Shown here piece by piece: positions 15,033 to 22,386 of a stretch of 58,965 nt of DNA. The DNA is from Acidimicrobiales bacterium (GTDB lineage Bacteria > Actinomycetota > Acidimicrobiia > Acidimicrobiales > Acidimicrobilacustridaceae), in assembly GCA_025455885.1 (NCBI GenBank), contig JALOLR010000016.1, forward strand, positions 34,035-92,999, in the 5' to 3' direction. The stretch's first letter is position 1. Every line of letters starts with the position of its first letter. The position numbers and the translations under genes were made by a program. The notes below the pieces were generated by a model that ran no database searches, had not been told where the DNA came from, and saw nothing but the letters and a program-made list of their open reading frames with translations.

Positions 15033-17218
15033 GCATGACGTCGTCCACCGTGGTCGAGAAGCTCTCGGGGGTCCTCTCGGCCCGCATGGGGCGCCGGGGG
15101 TTCTTCGCCCGCTCGGCGGTCGTGGGCACCGCCCTGGCCGCGAACCCCGTCGCCTACGCCCTCACCCCGACCGACGCCTACGCGGCGATCTGCTCGTGCC
15201 AGGGCCAGGGTTGCGCGTGCGGGTCGCTGTGCTGTGACGGCTACACCGAGTTCTGCTGCACGCTCACCGGGCGCAACCAGTGCCCGCCGGGCTCGGTCCT
15301 GGCCGGGTGGTGGAAGGTCGACGGCACCGGGTTCTGCTCGGGACCCCGCTACTACATGGACTGCAACGCCCCCTGCAACGGCTGCGGGTGCGGCGGCAAC
15401 GGCGTGTGCAGCGGTGCGTGCTCCGGCACGGGCTGCGGGTGCGCCAACGGCGACTGCAACAACCGGAAGGCGGGCTGCACCAACTTCCGCTACGGCCAGT
15501 GCAACCAGGGGATCGCCTGCCTCGGCCCGATCGTCTGCCGCCTCGTCACCTGCATCGCACCGTGGGAGATCGACGGCACCTGCACCGGCACGGTCCGGGT
15601 CGACAACGCCACCGCCAACCACGACCGGCCGTGCCTGCACACCGTGGACGGGAGCGTCGAGTCCGCCACCGAGGTCACCGGGGGCATCCGGGTGACCGGT
15701 TGGGCGCTCGACGCCGACACCAACGCGCCGATCGACGTGCACGTCTACGTGGACGGCGTCGGGGCCGGCTCCGGCGTGGCGTCGCGTTCACGGCCCGACG
15801 TGGCCGCCGCCTTCCCGGGGCAGGGGCCGAACCACGGCTACGACATCACCGTCCCGGCCGCGCCCGGGGTCCGCCAGGTCTGCGTCTACGGCATCAACGT
15901 CGGCCCCAGCGGGAACGGCAACCTGTTGCTCGGGTGCCGCACGGTCCGGGTGGGCAGCCCATTCGGCAACTTCGAGGGGTTCCGGGTCGGGACGGGCACC
16001 ATCACGCTCACCGGCTGGGCGATCGACCCCGACACGACCGGGCCGGTCGACATCCACGTGTACATCGACGGCAACGGCGCGGGATCGTTCGTCGCCAACC
16101 GCTTCCGCGCCGACGTCGGCCAGGCCTACCCGGCCTACGGCCCCAACCACGGCTTCGACATCACCGTCCCGATCAGCGGCGGGCCCCACCGGGTCTGCGT
16201 CTACGCCATCAACACAGGGATCGCCGGCACCACCAACCCGGAGCTCGGCTGCATCCAGGTCGACATCGGGTCGCCGCTCGGCAACCTCGACACCGTCGAC
16301 CCCGCCGCCGGCGGGGTCCTGGTCGGGGGATGGGCGGTCGACCTCGACGACCTCACCACCTCGGTCACCGTCGACCTGCGTGTCGACGGGCGGCTCGCCG
16401 CGACGACCGTCGCCAACACACCGTTCCCGGCGCTGCAGGCCTACATCCCGGCGGCCGGACCGAACCGGGGCTACCGCTCGTTCGTCCCGGCCGCCCCCGG
16501 GCGACGGACCCTCTCCGCCGTGGCCCGCAACGTCGGTCCCGGGGTCGACAAGGTGCTCGCCCAGCGGACCGTCGACGTCCGCGCCGGCGACCCCTTCGGG
16601 AACCTCGAGCTGGCCGCCGCCGGGCCTCGTCAGATCCGCGTGGTCGGCTGGATGATCGATCCGGATTCGACAGCCCCGATCGACGTGCACGTGTACGTCA
16701 ACGGCGCGTTCGCGGGGCTCGGCGTCGCCGACCGGAACCGGCCCGACGTCGGCGCCGCCTATCCCGGCTTCGGGCCGGTCCACGGGTTCGACGTGGTAGT
16801 GCCCGCCGCCGCCGGGCTCCAGACGGTGCAGGTGTACGCCATCAACGTGGGCCCCGGCACCACCAATCCGCTGATCGGAACCCGGAGCGTCTTCGTGGGC
16901 GGCAACCCCTTCGGCAACTTCGAGGCGGTCCGGGACTCGAGCGGGGCGTTCCGGGTGAGCGGCTGGGTGATCGATCCCGACACCGCCGGCCCGGTCGAGC
17001 TCCACGTGTACGCCAACGGCGGGGGGGTCGGGCGGGCGGTCGCCGACCGTGACCGCCCCGACGTCGGCATCGCGTACCCGCTCTACGGGGCGGCCCACGG
17101 TTTCGACGCCACGTTCCCGGTCGCTCGCGGCACCTACGACGTGTGCGTCTACGCGATCAACCTGGCGAGCGGCAACACCAACCCGCTGCTGGCCTGCCGC
17201 CGCGTGGTCGTCTCGTGA
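15029..17218 (+). CDS. Tat-exported Cys-rich protein (methylamine dehydrogenase light-chain-like) with five tandem repeats
   Basis: A 729-residue secreted protein. Residues 1-53 form a twin-arginine signal (MGRRGFFARSA, twin Arg at 22-23). Residues 55-202 hold 26 Cys, with a block NQCPPGS...GWWKVDGTGFC...YYMDCNAPC that resembles the light chain of methylamine dehydrogenase (Pfam Me-amine-dh_L). Residues about 208-729 are five repeats of 103-106 residues, each with GW-(A/M/V)-(I/L)-D-x-D, VHVYV(D/N)G and NHG(Y/F)D-like blocks and ending in (P)FGNF/L. Tat export means it folds, perhaps with a cofactor, before export, yet the disulfides need MauE/MauD. W94/W95 and W179 are candidate partners if a tryptophan-derived cofactor exists, but no MauG or large subunit is near. 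GGAGG site at 15015. Function unknown. Confidence 0.85.
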   Translation: MSMTSSTVVEKLSGVLSARMGRRGFFARSAVVGTALAANPVAYALTPTDAYAAICSCQGQGCACGSLCCDGYTEFCCTLTGRNQCPPGSVLAGWWKVDGTGFCSGPRYYMDCNAPCNGCGCGGNGVCSGACSGTGCGCANGDCNNRKAGCTNFRYGQCNQGIACLGPIVCRLVTCIAPWEIDGTCTGTVRVDNATANHDRPCLHTVDGSVESATEVTGGIRVTGWALDADTNAPIDVHVYVDGVGAGSGVASRSRPDVAAAFPGQGPNHGYDITVPAAPGVRQVCVYGINVGPSGNGNLLLGCRTVRVGSPFGNFEGFRVGTGTITLTGWAIDPDTTGPVDIHVYIDGNGAGSFVANRFRADVGQAYPAYGPNHGFDITVPISGGPHRVCVYAINTGIAGTTNPELGCIQVDIGSPLGNLDTVDPAAGGVLVGGWAVDLDDLTTSVTVDLRVDGRLAATTVANTPFPALQAYIPAAGPNRGYRSFVPAAPGRRTLSAVARNVGPGVDKVLAQRTVDVRAGDPFGNLELAAAGPRQIRVVGWMIDPDSTAPIDVHVYVNGAFAGLGVADRNRPDVGAAYPGFGPVHGFDVVVPAAAGLQTVQVYAINVGPGTTNPLIGTRSVFVGGNPFGNFEAVRDSSGAFRVSGWVIDPDTAGPVELHVYANGGGVGRAVADRDRPDVGIAYPLYGAAHGFDATFPVARGTYDVCVYAINLASGNTNPLLACRRVVVS
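15650..17215 (+). repeat. Five tandem protein-repeat units inside the Cys-rich exported protein
   Basis: Units of about 103-106 codons starting near residues 208, 311, 417, 523 and 627. Units 1, 2, 4 and 5 are similar; unit 3 is more diverged (it has DLRVDG and NRGYRSF in place of VHVYVDG and NHGYDI). Conserved Cys pairs (VCVY...GC) occur in units 1, 2 and 5. They look like beta-sandwich surface or glycan-binding modules; this is inference. Confidence 0.75.
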
Positions 17219-17246
17219 CCGCGTCCCCGACCGCCCGGGGGCCGCG

Positions 17247-18104
17247 TTGACCGCGGTCGTCGTCGTGCTGGCCGTCGCCGTGGCAGTGCTGGGGGTGCTC
17301 GTCGTCGGGCTGCTGCGCACCCACGCCGAGGTCCTCCGCCGCCTGAGCGAGCTCGGCGCCGGGGTCTACGACGACGAGGTGACCACCACCTCGTCGACCA
17401 CCGGCGGCGTGCGCTCGCCGGTGGAGATCCGCACCCGCCCCGGGGTCCCCGAGCCCCGGGACCAGGCCGAGCCGGTCACCGCGACGGCCTTCGACGTCGC
17501 GGGCGTCACCCCCGACGGGTCGGCGGTCGCCGCCGGGGTCGTCGGTCGGGACCACACCACCCTGTTGGCCTTCCTGTCGAGCGGCTGCGGGACCTGCGCC
17601 GACTTCTGGCGGGCCTTCGGCGACGGCGAGGGGACACGCCTCCCCGGCCGCGACACCCGTCTCGTCATCGTCACCAAGGGCCCGACGCTCGAGAGCGTGA
17701 GCGAGGTCGCCCGGTTGGCTCCGGCGGGCATCACGACCGTCATGTCCGACGGGGCCTACGACGACTACCGCGTGCCCGCCAACCCGTACTTCATCCTGGT
17801 CGACGGCCCGACGGGCAACGTGGTGGGGGAGGGGGCGGCGGCGAGCTGGGCCCAGGTGGCCAACCTGCTCGGCCAAGCCGCCGCTGACGCCGGTCACGAC
17901 CTCGACGGCGCGCCCCTGACGCCCTCCGCTCCCGCCGGGCGACTCACCGGCCCCGAGCGATCCCGGCGGGCCGACGAGGAGCTGCGCGCCGCCGGCATCG
18001 GGCCGGGGCACCCCAGCCTCTACCCGGACCAGCTCATCGCCGACGACGAACCGCCCGAGGCGTCGCTCCCCGGGGGTGGTGGCACCCAGGACGGGCGGAG
18101 CTGA
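17247..18104 (+). CDS. MauD-like membrane-anchored thiol oxidoreductase
   Basis: A 285-residue protein: one N-terminal membrane helix (residues 2-24), a polar linker with Thr/Ser-rich stretch, and a thioredoxin-like domain with the active site SSGCGTC (Cys114, Cys117) and a cis-Pro-containing segment VPANPYFILVD. The C-terminal 80 residues are disordered-looking. MauD is the partner of MauE in disulfide formation and stability of the methylamine dehydrogenase light chain. The start is a TTG at 17247, the only likely start after the upstream stop (28 bases away). It follows its likely client gene directly. Confidence 0.8.
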   Translation: MTAVVVVLAVAVAVLGVLVVGLLRTHAEVLRRLSELGAGVYDDEVTTTSSTTGGVRSPVEIRTRPGVPEPRDQAEPVTATAFDVAGVTPDGSAVAAGVVGRDHTTLLAFLSSGCGTCADFWRAFGDGEGTRLPGRDTRLVIVTKGPTLESVSEVARLAPAGITTVMSDGAYDDYRVPANPYFILVDGPTGNVVGEGAAASWAQVANLLGQAAADAGHDLDGAPLTPSAPAGRLTGPERSRRADEELRAAGIGPGHPSLYPDQLIADDEPPEASLPGGGGTQDGRS

Positions 18105-18105
18105 C

Positions 18106-18180
18106 GTGCCGCTCTCCCTGCTCGTCGCGGGGATGGCGGCCGCGGTCATCGGCGCCGTGCGCTCGACGTGGTCGCCCTGA
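18106..18180 (+). CDS. 24-residue hydrophobic peptide in the Mau-like locus
   Basis: GTG two bases after the stop of the MauD-like gene opens a 24-codon frame reading MPLSLLVAGMAAAVIGAVRS plus four residues. It is a single hydrophobic helix with a basic/aromatic end. Its stop is 9 bases before the next gene's ATG. Position, spacing and composition suggest a real membrane micropeptide or a translational bridge that carries ribosomes to the next gene; there is no independent evidence of function. Confidence 0.5.
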   Translation: MPLSLLVAGMAAAVIGAVRSTWSP

Positions 18181-18189
18181 GGGGAGTCG

Positions 18190-18789
18190 ATGCTCTCGAG
18201 CATCACCCCGCTCGGTGAGCGGGGACGGGCCCAACGGTGGTGGCTCACGGCCACCGCCTACATCCTCGGTTCGGCCCTCGGCGGCGTCGCCGTCGGCGCG
18301 GCGCTCGGGGCCCTCGGCTCGCTGCTGGCCCGGACGGACTGGTCGGACCCGGTCGTGGCGGGCGTGGTCGTGGCGCTCGCCGTCGTCGCCCTCGTCTTCG
18401 ACGCCGGTGCGGCCCGACTGCGCCTCCCCCGCTACGGCCGACAGGTGAACGAGGACTGGATGAGCACCTACCGCGGGTGGGTCTACGGCGGCGGCTACGG
18501 CCTCCAGCTCGGGGCGGGTCTCACCACGATCGTGACGGCGGCGCTGGTGTACCTCGTCTTCGCCCTCTGCCTCCTGGCCGGTTCGTGGTGGGGCGGGGCG
18601 TTGATCGGCCTCACCTTCGGGCTGACACGCGGCCTCGCGTTGCTGAGCGTGCGCCACGTGACCGACCCCGGGGCGCTGGTGGCCTTCCACCGCCGTCTGC
18701 AACGGGCGGCACCGCGAGCCCGAGGGGCGACCGTCGTCGCCGAGGTGGTCGTGCTGGCCGTCGGGATCGCGATCGTGGTCGGCGCCTGA
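18190..18789 (+). CDS. Polytopic membrane protein of the Mau-like locus
   Basis: A 199-residue protein with five or six hydrophobic segments (about residues 20-46, 52-74, 95-125, 125-152 and 178-198). The loop GRQVNEDWMSTYRGWVYGGGYGLQLG between helices two and three is its most distinctive part, followed by GGALIGLTFGLTRG. There is no Cys pair in the helices apart from one single Cys, so it is not an obvious CcdA/DsbD electron carrier. By place it corresponds to the MauF/CcdA-like position of mau clusters; homology to MauF is a guess. A GGGGAG site precedes the ATG by about 5 bases. Confidence 0.72.
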   Translation: MLSSITPLGERGRAQRWWLTATAYILGSALGGVAVGAALGALGSLLARTDWSDPVVAGVVVALAVVALVFDAGAARLRLPRYGRQVNEDWMSTYRGWVYGGGYGLQLGAGLTTIVTAALVYLVFALCLLAGSWWGGALIGLTFGLTRGLALLSVRHVTDPGALVAFHRRLQRAAPRARGATVVAEVVVLAVGIAIVVGA

Positions 18790-18824
18790 CGCCCGCCCGG
18801 CCGCCCCCCGGGGTACGACGGTGG

Positions 18825-18830
18825 CAGACT
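18825..18830 (+). promoter_or_regulatory. Putative leaderless -10 (CAGACT)
   Basis: CAGACT ends 6 bases before the ATG at 18837. The same hexamer sits 6-7 bases before the starts at 38178 and 50330, so it may be a variant of the TANNNT element. Confidence 0.35.
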
Positions 18831-18836
18831 CGCGAG

Positions 18837-19334
18837 ATGGCCACGATCGCCGCCCACGGGATCACGGTGACCGCCCCCCAGGGTTGGGACACCGAGATCT
18901 TCCGTCGTGACCCCGATCCGCTCCCGGACCCGGCGCTGCCGTCGACGCGGGGCCCGGCCGGGACCTCGACCACCACTGTCCCTCCCGTCGCCCACGTCGC
19001 CAACTTCGGGCTCCCGCCCGTCCGCGGCGACTTCGGGGGCGGGGCGGTCGAGCTGATGGGCAGCGGCGGGGTGTTCATCTCCCTCCTGGAGCACCCGCCG
19101 GAGGAGGCCGACACCGCCCTCTTCGCCGGCCGCACGATCCCGTGGCCGTTCGTCGCCGACGACCTGTCGCCCGACACGCTCCAGCGCGGCATCGCCGGCC
19201 AGGCCGGCCTCCAGCGGTTCTTCGTCGTCGACGGACGACCGTTCTGCCTCTACGTGGTCGTGGGCAGCTACCGCCTGCGGGCCACGCTCATCGGTGAGGT
19301 CAACCGGGTGCTGGCGTCGGTGCGCTTCGCCTGA
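18837..19334 (+). CDS. Conserved-looking soluble protein at the end of the Mau-like locus
   Basis: A 165-residue protein without signal peptide or membrane helix. It begins with a beta-rich part (HGITVTAPQGWDTEIFRR), then a Thr/Pro linker (residues 33-50), and the blocks NFGLPPVRGDFGGGAVELM, GQAGLQRFFVVDGRPFCLYVV and RVLASVRF. I recall similar proteins next to MauE/light-chain-like genes in other actinobacteria, but cannot verify this here. It lies 47 bases behind the membrane protein on the same strand, with its own promoter-like hexamer. Function unknown. Confidence 0.7.
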   Translation: MATIAAHGITVTAPQGWDTEIFRRDPDPLPDPALPSTRGPAGTSTTTVPPVAHVANFGLPPVRGDFGGGAVELMGSGGVFISLLEHPPEEADTALFAGRTIPWPFVADDLSPDTLQRGIAGQAGLQRFFVVDGRPFCLYVVVGSYRLRATLIGEVNRVLASVRFA

Positions 19335-19362
19335 GGCCCGTCGCGCCGCCGTCGTCGGCCGG

Positions 19363-20163
19363 TCACGACCTCCGCAGCGCGTCGCGCCACGAGCGACGGG
19401 GGGCCAGCTCGTGGTCACGGGCGGCGCGGAGGCGCTCGTCGCGGAGGCGGTCGACCTCGTGGTCGTCGAGCGGGGTGAGCGCCTCGCGGCCCACCACCCA
19501 GCCGAGGAGGAGGTCGGCCAGAACCGGGTTGCGGGCCAGGACGGGACCGTGCAGGTAGGTCCCGACCACACGCCCGCGCACCACGCCCTCGTACCCGTCG
19601 CCGTTCCCCTCACCGACCTCCACCGCGGCCAGCGTCGAGGAGTCCGGGCCGACGACCGAGCGGCCGGCATGGTTCTCGAACCCGGTGAGCGCGCCGAGGG
19701 CGATCGGGTCGCCGGCCGGGTCGGGCACCGTCGCCGAGCCGGTGAGCAGCTCGCCGACGGCGCGGGGTCGGTCGACGCGGATCGTGGTGCAGTCGAGCAG
19801 CCCGAGGCCGGGCCGGTCGGTCCCCGTGGCGTCGGGGAAGCGGTGGCCCAGGATCTGCATGCCGGCGCACACGGCGAGCACCACCGCACCCGCCTCCACG
19901 GCGCGGTGCAGGGCCCGGCTCTCGGCGAGGTCCTTCGCGGCCTGGGTCTGGGGGCCGTCCTCACCACCGCCGACGAGGTACAGGTCGCACGAGTCCGGGG
20001 CGACCTCGCCGCCCCGCACGGTCACGAGCTCGGCGGGGATCCCCCGCCAGGCGAGCCGGCGGGCGAGCACGACGGCGTTGCCGCCGTCGCCGTAGGTGCC
20101 GAGCAGATCGGGGTAGAGCACCCCGATCCGGACCGTCGACGCACCGCCGGCACCGGCGGTCAT
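19363..20163 (-). CDS. gatD: Lipid II isoglutaminyl synthase, glutaminase subunit GatD
   Basis: A 266-residue CobB/CobQ-like class I glutamine amidotransferase. The catalytic Cys lies in VLAVCAGMQILG and the catalytic His in VGTYLHGPVLARNP; YLVGGGEDGPQ is the typical GatD loop. GatD releases ammonia from glutamine for MurT, which amidates the alpha-carboxyl of D-Glu in lipid II to D-isoglutamine, a step important for cross-linking in Gram-positives and actinobacteria. The ATG overlaps the murT stop by 4 bases (ATGA), matching the obligate heterodimer. Confidence 0.93.
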   Translation of the reverse strand: MTAGAGGASTVRIGVLYPDLLGTYGDGGNAVVLARRLAWRGIPAELVTVRGGEVAPDSCDLYLVGGGEDGPQTQAAKDLAESRALHRAVEAGAVVLAVCAGMQILGHRFPDATGTDRPGLGLLDCTTIRVDRPRAVGELLTGSATVPDPAGDPIALGALTGFENHAGRSVVGPDSSTLAAVEVGEGNGDGYEGVVRGRVVGTYLHGPVLARNPVLADLLLGWVVGREALTPLDDHEVDRLRDERLRAARDHELAPRRSWRDALRRS

Positions 20164-21470
20164 CCCGGCCCCCCGAGCTGGTCGAGGAAGGCCTGGAAGG
20201 CCGTGTAGTTGGCGGCGACGTCGACGGTCACGTCGGCCGAGAAGGTCGGGTGGGAGGCGACGGCGGCGACGGCCGCGTCGAGGTCGGGAGCCCGGTCGTG
20301 CTCGACGTCGGCGTAGCGCAGGCGGACGGCGAGGTCGGAACCCCGCTCGCCGGTCGCCACGACGTAGCGGCCCCGGAGGCGCTCGAAGGGCACGTCCCAC
20401 AGCCACGACGGGTCGTGCCCGTCGGCGATGCGGGCGTTGATCGCCACGATGATCGGCGCGGGCGCCGGGGCGAGCAGCTCGAGCGCCTCCTGCCACCCGG
20501 CCGGGTTCTTGGCGAGCACGAGGCGGACGGCCACACCGTCGATCCTCGCCACGCGGTACCGCCCGGCGATCTCGGTCACCCCGGCCAGGGCGGCGGCCGC
20601 CGCGGCGGCGTCGACGCCCATGGCCGTGGCGGCGGCCAGTGCGAACGCGGCGTTGACGGCGTTCACCCGCCCGGGCAGGGCCAGCTCGACGGTGACGGAC
20701 CCGGACGGGAGGTGGACCGTGGTGGGCTCGGGTCCCGCACCGGGCGTCGCGGTCGAGATGGTGACGTCCGGGGCCGGTCGAGCGAGATCGCAGCCCGTGC
20801 AGCGCCACGCGTCGGTGGTGAAGTCGATCCGTCCCGAGCACGCCGGGCACCCCGTGGCGTCGGCCGTCCAGTCGAGCCCGGTGCCCACCCAGATCACGGT
20901 GGGCGCCGCCATGGCCGCCCACGCCACCAGCGGGTCGTCGGCGTTGGCGACGACCCGAGCCGGGGGGTCGTCGGTGAGCGCCCGCCGCCACCGCTCGGCC
21001 AGCTTGCGCACCTCCTGGGTGCGGTCGAGCTGGTCACGGCTGAGGTTCGACAGCACGACCGTCGAGGCGCCGGTCGCGTGGAGCACCGGACCGAGCCAGC
21101 GTTCGTCGACCTCCAGCACCGCCGTCGCCGTCGGGTCCGCCGGGCCGAGGGCGGCCACGATCCCGGGGGTCATGTTGGCCCCCAGCGAGTTCGACACGAC
21201 CGGCCCGTCCGCCTCGAGCGCCGCCCCCAGCAGGCGTGTGGTGGTCGTCTTGCCGTTCGTGGCGCTGACGAGGGCGACCTCTCGCCCCCCGCTCAGGTGG
21301 GCCAGCAGACCGGGGTCGACGGCCAGGGCGGCACGACCGCCGATCACGCTGCCGGAGCCGAAGCGAACGATCCTGGAGGCGCCGGCGACGGCTCGACCCA
21401 CCCCGACGGCGATGCGGGCCCGCACCGGACGCGAGGGGCTCGGAGGCGGGGAGGAAGGGGGGGCGGTCAC
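20160..21470 (-). CDS. murT: Lipid II isoglutaminyl synthase, Mur-ligase subunit MurT
   Basis: A 436-residue Mur-ligase-like protein with the ATP loop ATNGKTTTTRLL, a four-Cys zinc ribbon inserted in the central domain (CPACSGRIDF... and WRCTGC), and the C-terminal DUF1727 domain. MurT activates the D-Glu carboxyl of lipid II with ATP and, with ammonia from GatD, makes D-isoGln. The start is a GTG 9 bases after a TAGCAT promoter element, so it is probably leaderless or nearly so. First gene of the murT-gatD operon; divergent from the leader ORF and SGNH hydrolase. Confidence 0.93.
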   Translation of the reverse strand: MTAPPSSPPPSPSRPVRARIAVGVGRAVAGASRIVRFGSGSVIGGRAALAVDPGLLAHLSGGREVALVSATNGKTTTTRLLGAALEADGPVVSNSLGANMTPGIVAALGPADPTATAVLEVDERWLGPVLHATGASTVVLSNLSRDQLDRTQEVRKLAERWRRALTDDPPARVVANADDPLVAWAAMAAPTVIWVGTGLDWTADATGCPACSGRIDFTTDAWRCTGCDLARPAPDVTISTATPGAGPEPTTVHLPSGSVTVELALPGRVNAVNAAFALAAATAMGVDAAAAAAALAGVTEIAGRYRVARIDGVAVRLVLAKNPAGWQEALELLAPAPAPIIVAINARIADGHDPSWLWDVPFERLRGRYVVATGERGSDLAVRLRYADVEHDRAPDLDAAVAAVASHPTFSADVTVDVAANYTAFQAFLDQLGGPG

Positions 21471-21479
21471 GGCGGGTCG

Positions 21480-21485
21480 ATGCTA
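21480..21485 (-). promoter_or_regulatory. Putative -10 (TAGCAT) of murT-gatD
   Basis: TAGCAT on the minus strand, ending 9 bases before the GTG at 21470; no ribosome site intervenes. Confidence 0.45.
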
Positions 21486-21554
21486 ACGAGCGCCGCCGCG
21501 CCGGCATCGCCATCGGCCCTCGGGGCCGCGTCGCCGGGGCCCCGAGCCCGGCGG

Positions 21555-21560
21555 TAGCGT
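21555..21560 (+). promoter_or_regulatory. Putative leaderless -10 (TAGCGT) before the short leader ORF
   Basis: TAGCGT ends exactly 7 bases before the ATG at 21568, which opens the 24-codon frame coupled to the SGNH hydrolase. Confidence 0.45.
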
Positions 21561-21567
21561 CGGGTGC

Positions 21568-21642
21568 ATGGTCGCGGCAGCCCCCCGAGCGCGGCGCTCG
21601 CACCGCGACCCGAGCCGCACCCGTCTCCGGGGGGGCAGGTGA
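21568..21642 (+). CDS. 24-codon leader ORF coupled to the SGNH hydrolase
   Basis: The frame reads MVAAAPRARRSHRDPSRTRL plus four residues, very Arg-rich. It starts 7 bases after TAGCGT, as a leaderless message would, and its TGA overlaps the GTG at 21639 of the next gene (GTGA). This looks like a translated upstream ORF that feeds ribosomes to the hydrolase, possibly sensing Arg supply through its eight Arg codons. An alternative is that the hydrolase itself starts upstream at 21564. Confidence 0.45.
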   Translation: MVAAAPRARRSHRDPSRTRLRGGR

Positions 21643-22349
21643 CCGGCTCCGGTGGGAGTCCCACCGGTCGGGCGCAGGTCCTCGCCGTCCTCACCATCGT
21701 GCTGGCCGTGGTGGTCGGCGCGCTGGCCCTGGGTGGCGAGGAGTCGCTTCGGTCGTCGCTGCGCAGCGTCGGACCGGGCATCCCGGAGGGCGAGGCCGCA
21801 GCCCCCTCGGTGGCCCTCCTCGGCGACTCGATCTTCTCCGAGAGCGCCGACACGCTGAGCGATCGGCTGGAACCGACCTACGACGTGGCCATCGACGCGG
21901 TGCCGGGACTCACGACCACCCAACAGATCGCGGGGGCCGACCGCCTCGCCGCCGAGGCCGCCCCCGTCGACCAGGTCGTGGTCAACCTCGGCACCAACGA
22001 CGCCGCCCAAGAGGTGGACCCCACCGAGTCCCGCCGGTCGCTCGAGCAGATCCTCGCCACCTTCCCCGAGGCCCGCTGCGTCCACCTGGTCACCATCACC
22101 GACAAAGCCCGCGACCTCGACCCGGTGGTGGCGTGGGACGAGGCCGTCCGGGTCAACGAGATGCTCCGCACCCTCGCCGGCGACCCTCGGGTGCGCTTCG
22201 TGGAGTGGGCGGCGATCCTCGACGACAACGATCCCGCGGACGGGGGCGGTTCCAACCTGGGGCCGCTGCTCCGGGATCGTGTGCATCCCACCGTCGCCGG
22301 CCAACAGGCCCTCGCCGAGGCCGTCGCCACCAGCCTCGACGGCTGCTGA
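21639..22349 (+). CDS. SGNH-type hydrolase/esterase, membrane-anchored
   Basis: A 236-residue protein with one N-terminal membrane helix (residues about 10-32) and an outside SGNH domain: block I VALLGDSIFSE (Ser nucleophile), block III VVNLGTNDA (Asn) and block V RDRVHPTVAGQ (Asp and His). Domains like this occur alone or joined to acyltransferase-3 proteins and usually remove or move acetyl or acyl groups on cell-surface glycans. The GTG at 21639 overlaps the stop of the short leader ORF. Its place between the lipid II amidation genes and an SDR gives no clear pathway. Confidence 0.8.
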   Translation: MTGSGGSPTGRAQVLAVLTIVLAVVVGALALGGEESLRSSLRSVGPGIPEGEAAAPSVALLGDSIFSESADTLSDRLEPTYDVAIDAVPGLTTTQQIAGADRLAAEAAPVDQVVVNLGTNDAAQEVDPTESRRSLEQILATFPEARCVHLVTITDKARDLDPVVAWDEAVRVNEMLRTLAGDPRVRFVEWAAILDDNDPADGGGSNLGPLLRDRVHPTVAGQQALAEAVATSLDGC

Positions 22350-22359
22350 CCGGCCGGGG

Positions 22360-22375
22360 CTCGCGCGGGCGCGAG
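22360..22375 (+). terminator. Inverted repeat after the SGNH hydrolase
   Basis: CTCGCGC-GG-GCGCGAG lies 10 bases after the hydrolase stop. The last bases run into the GAGACT element 7-8 bases before the next gene's ATG, so it may also be an operator. Confidence 0.35.
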
Positions 22376-22386
22376 ACTCGCCGGTC

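Noticed and set aside
15029-17218. Working methylamine dehydrogenase with a TTQ cofactor
   Set aside because: No large subunit, MauG or amicyanin gene is near, and the second Trp place is not clear. The name is kept at light-chain-like only.
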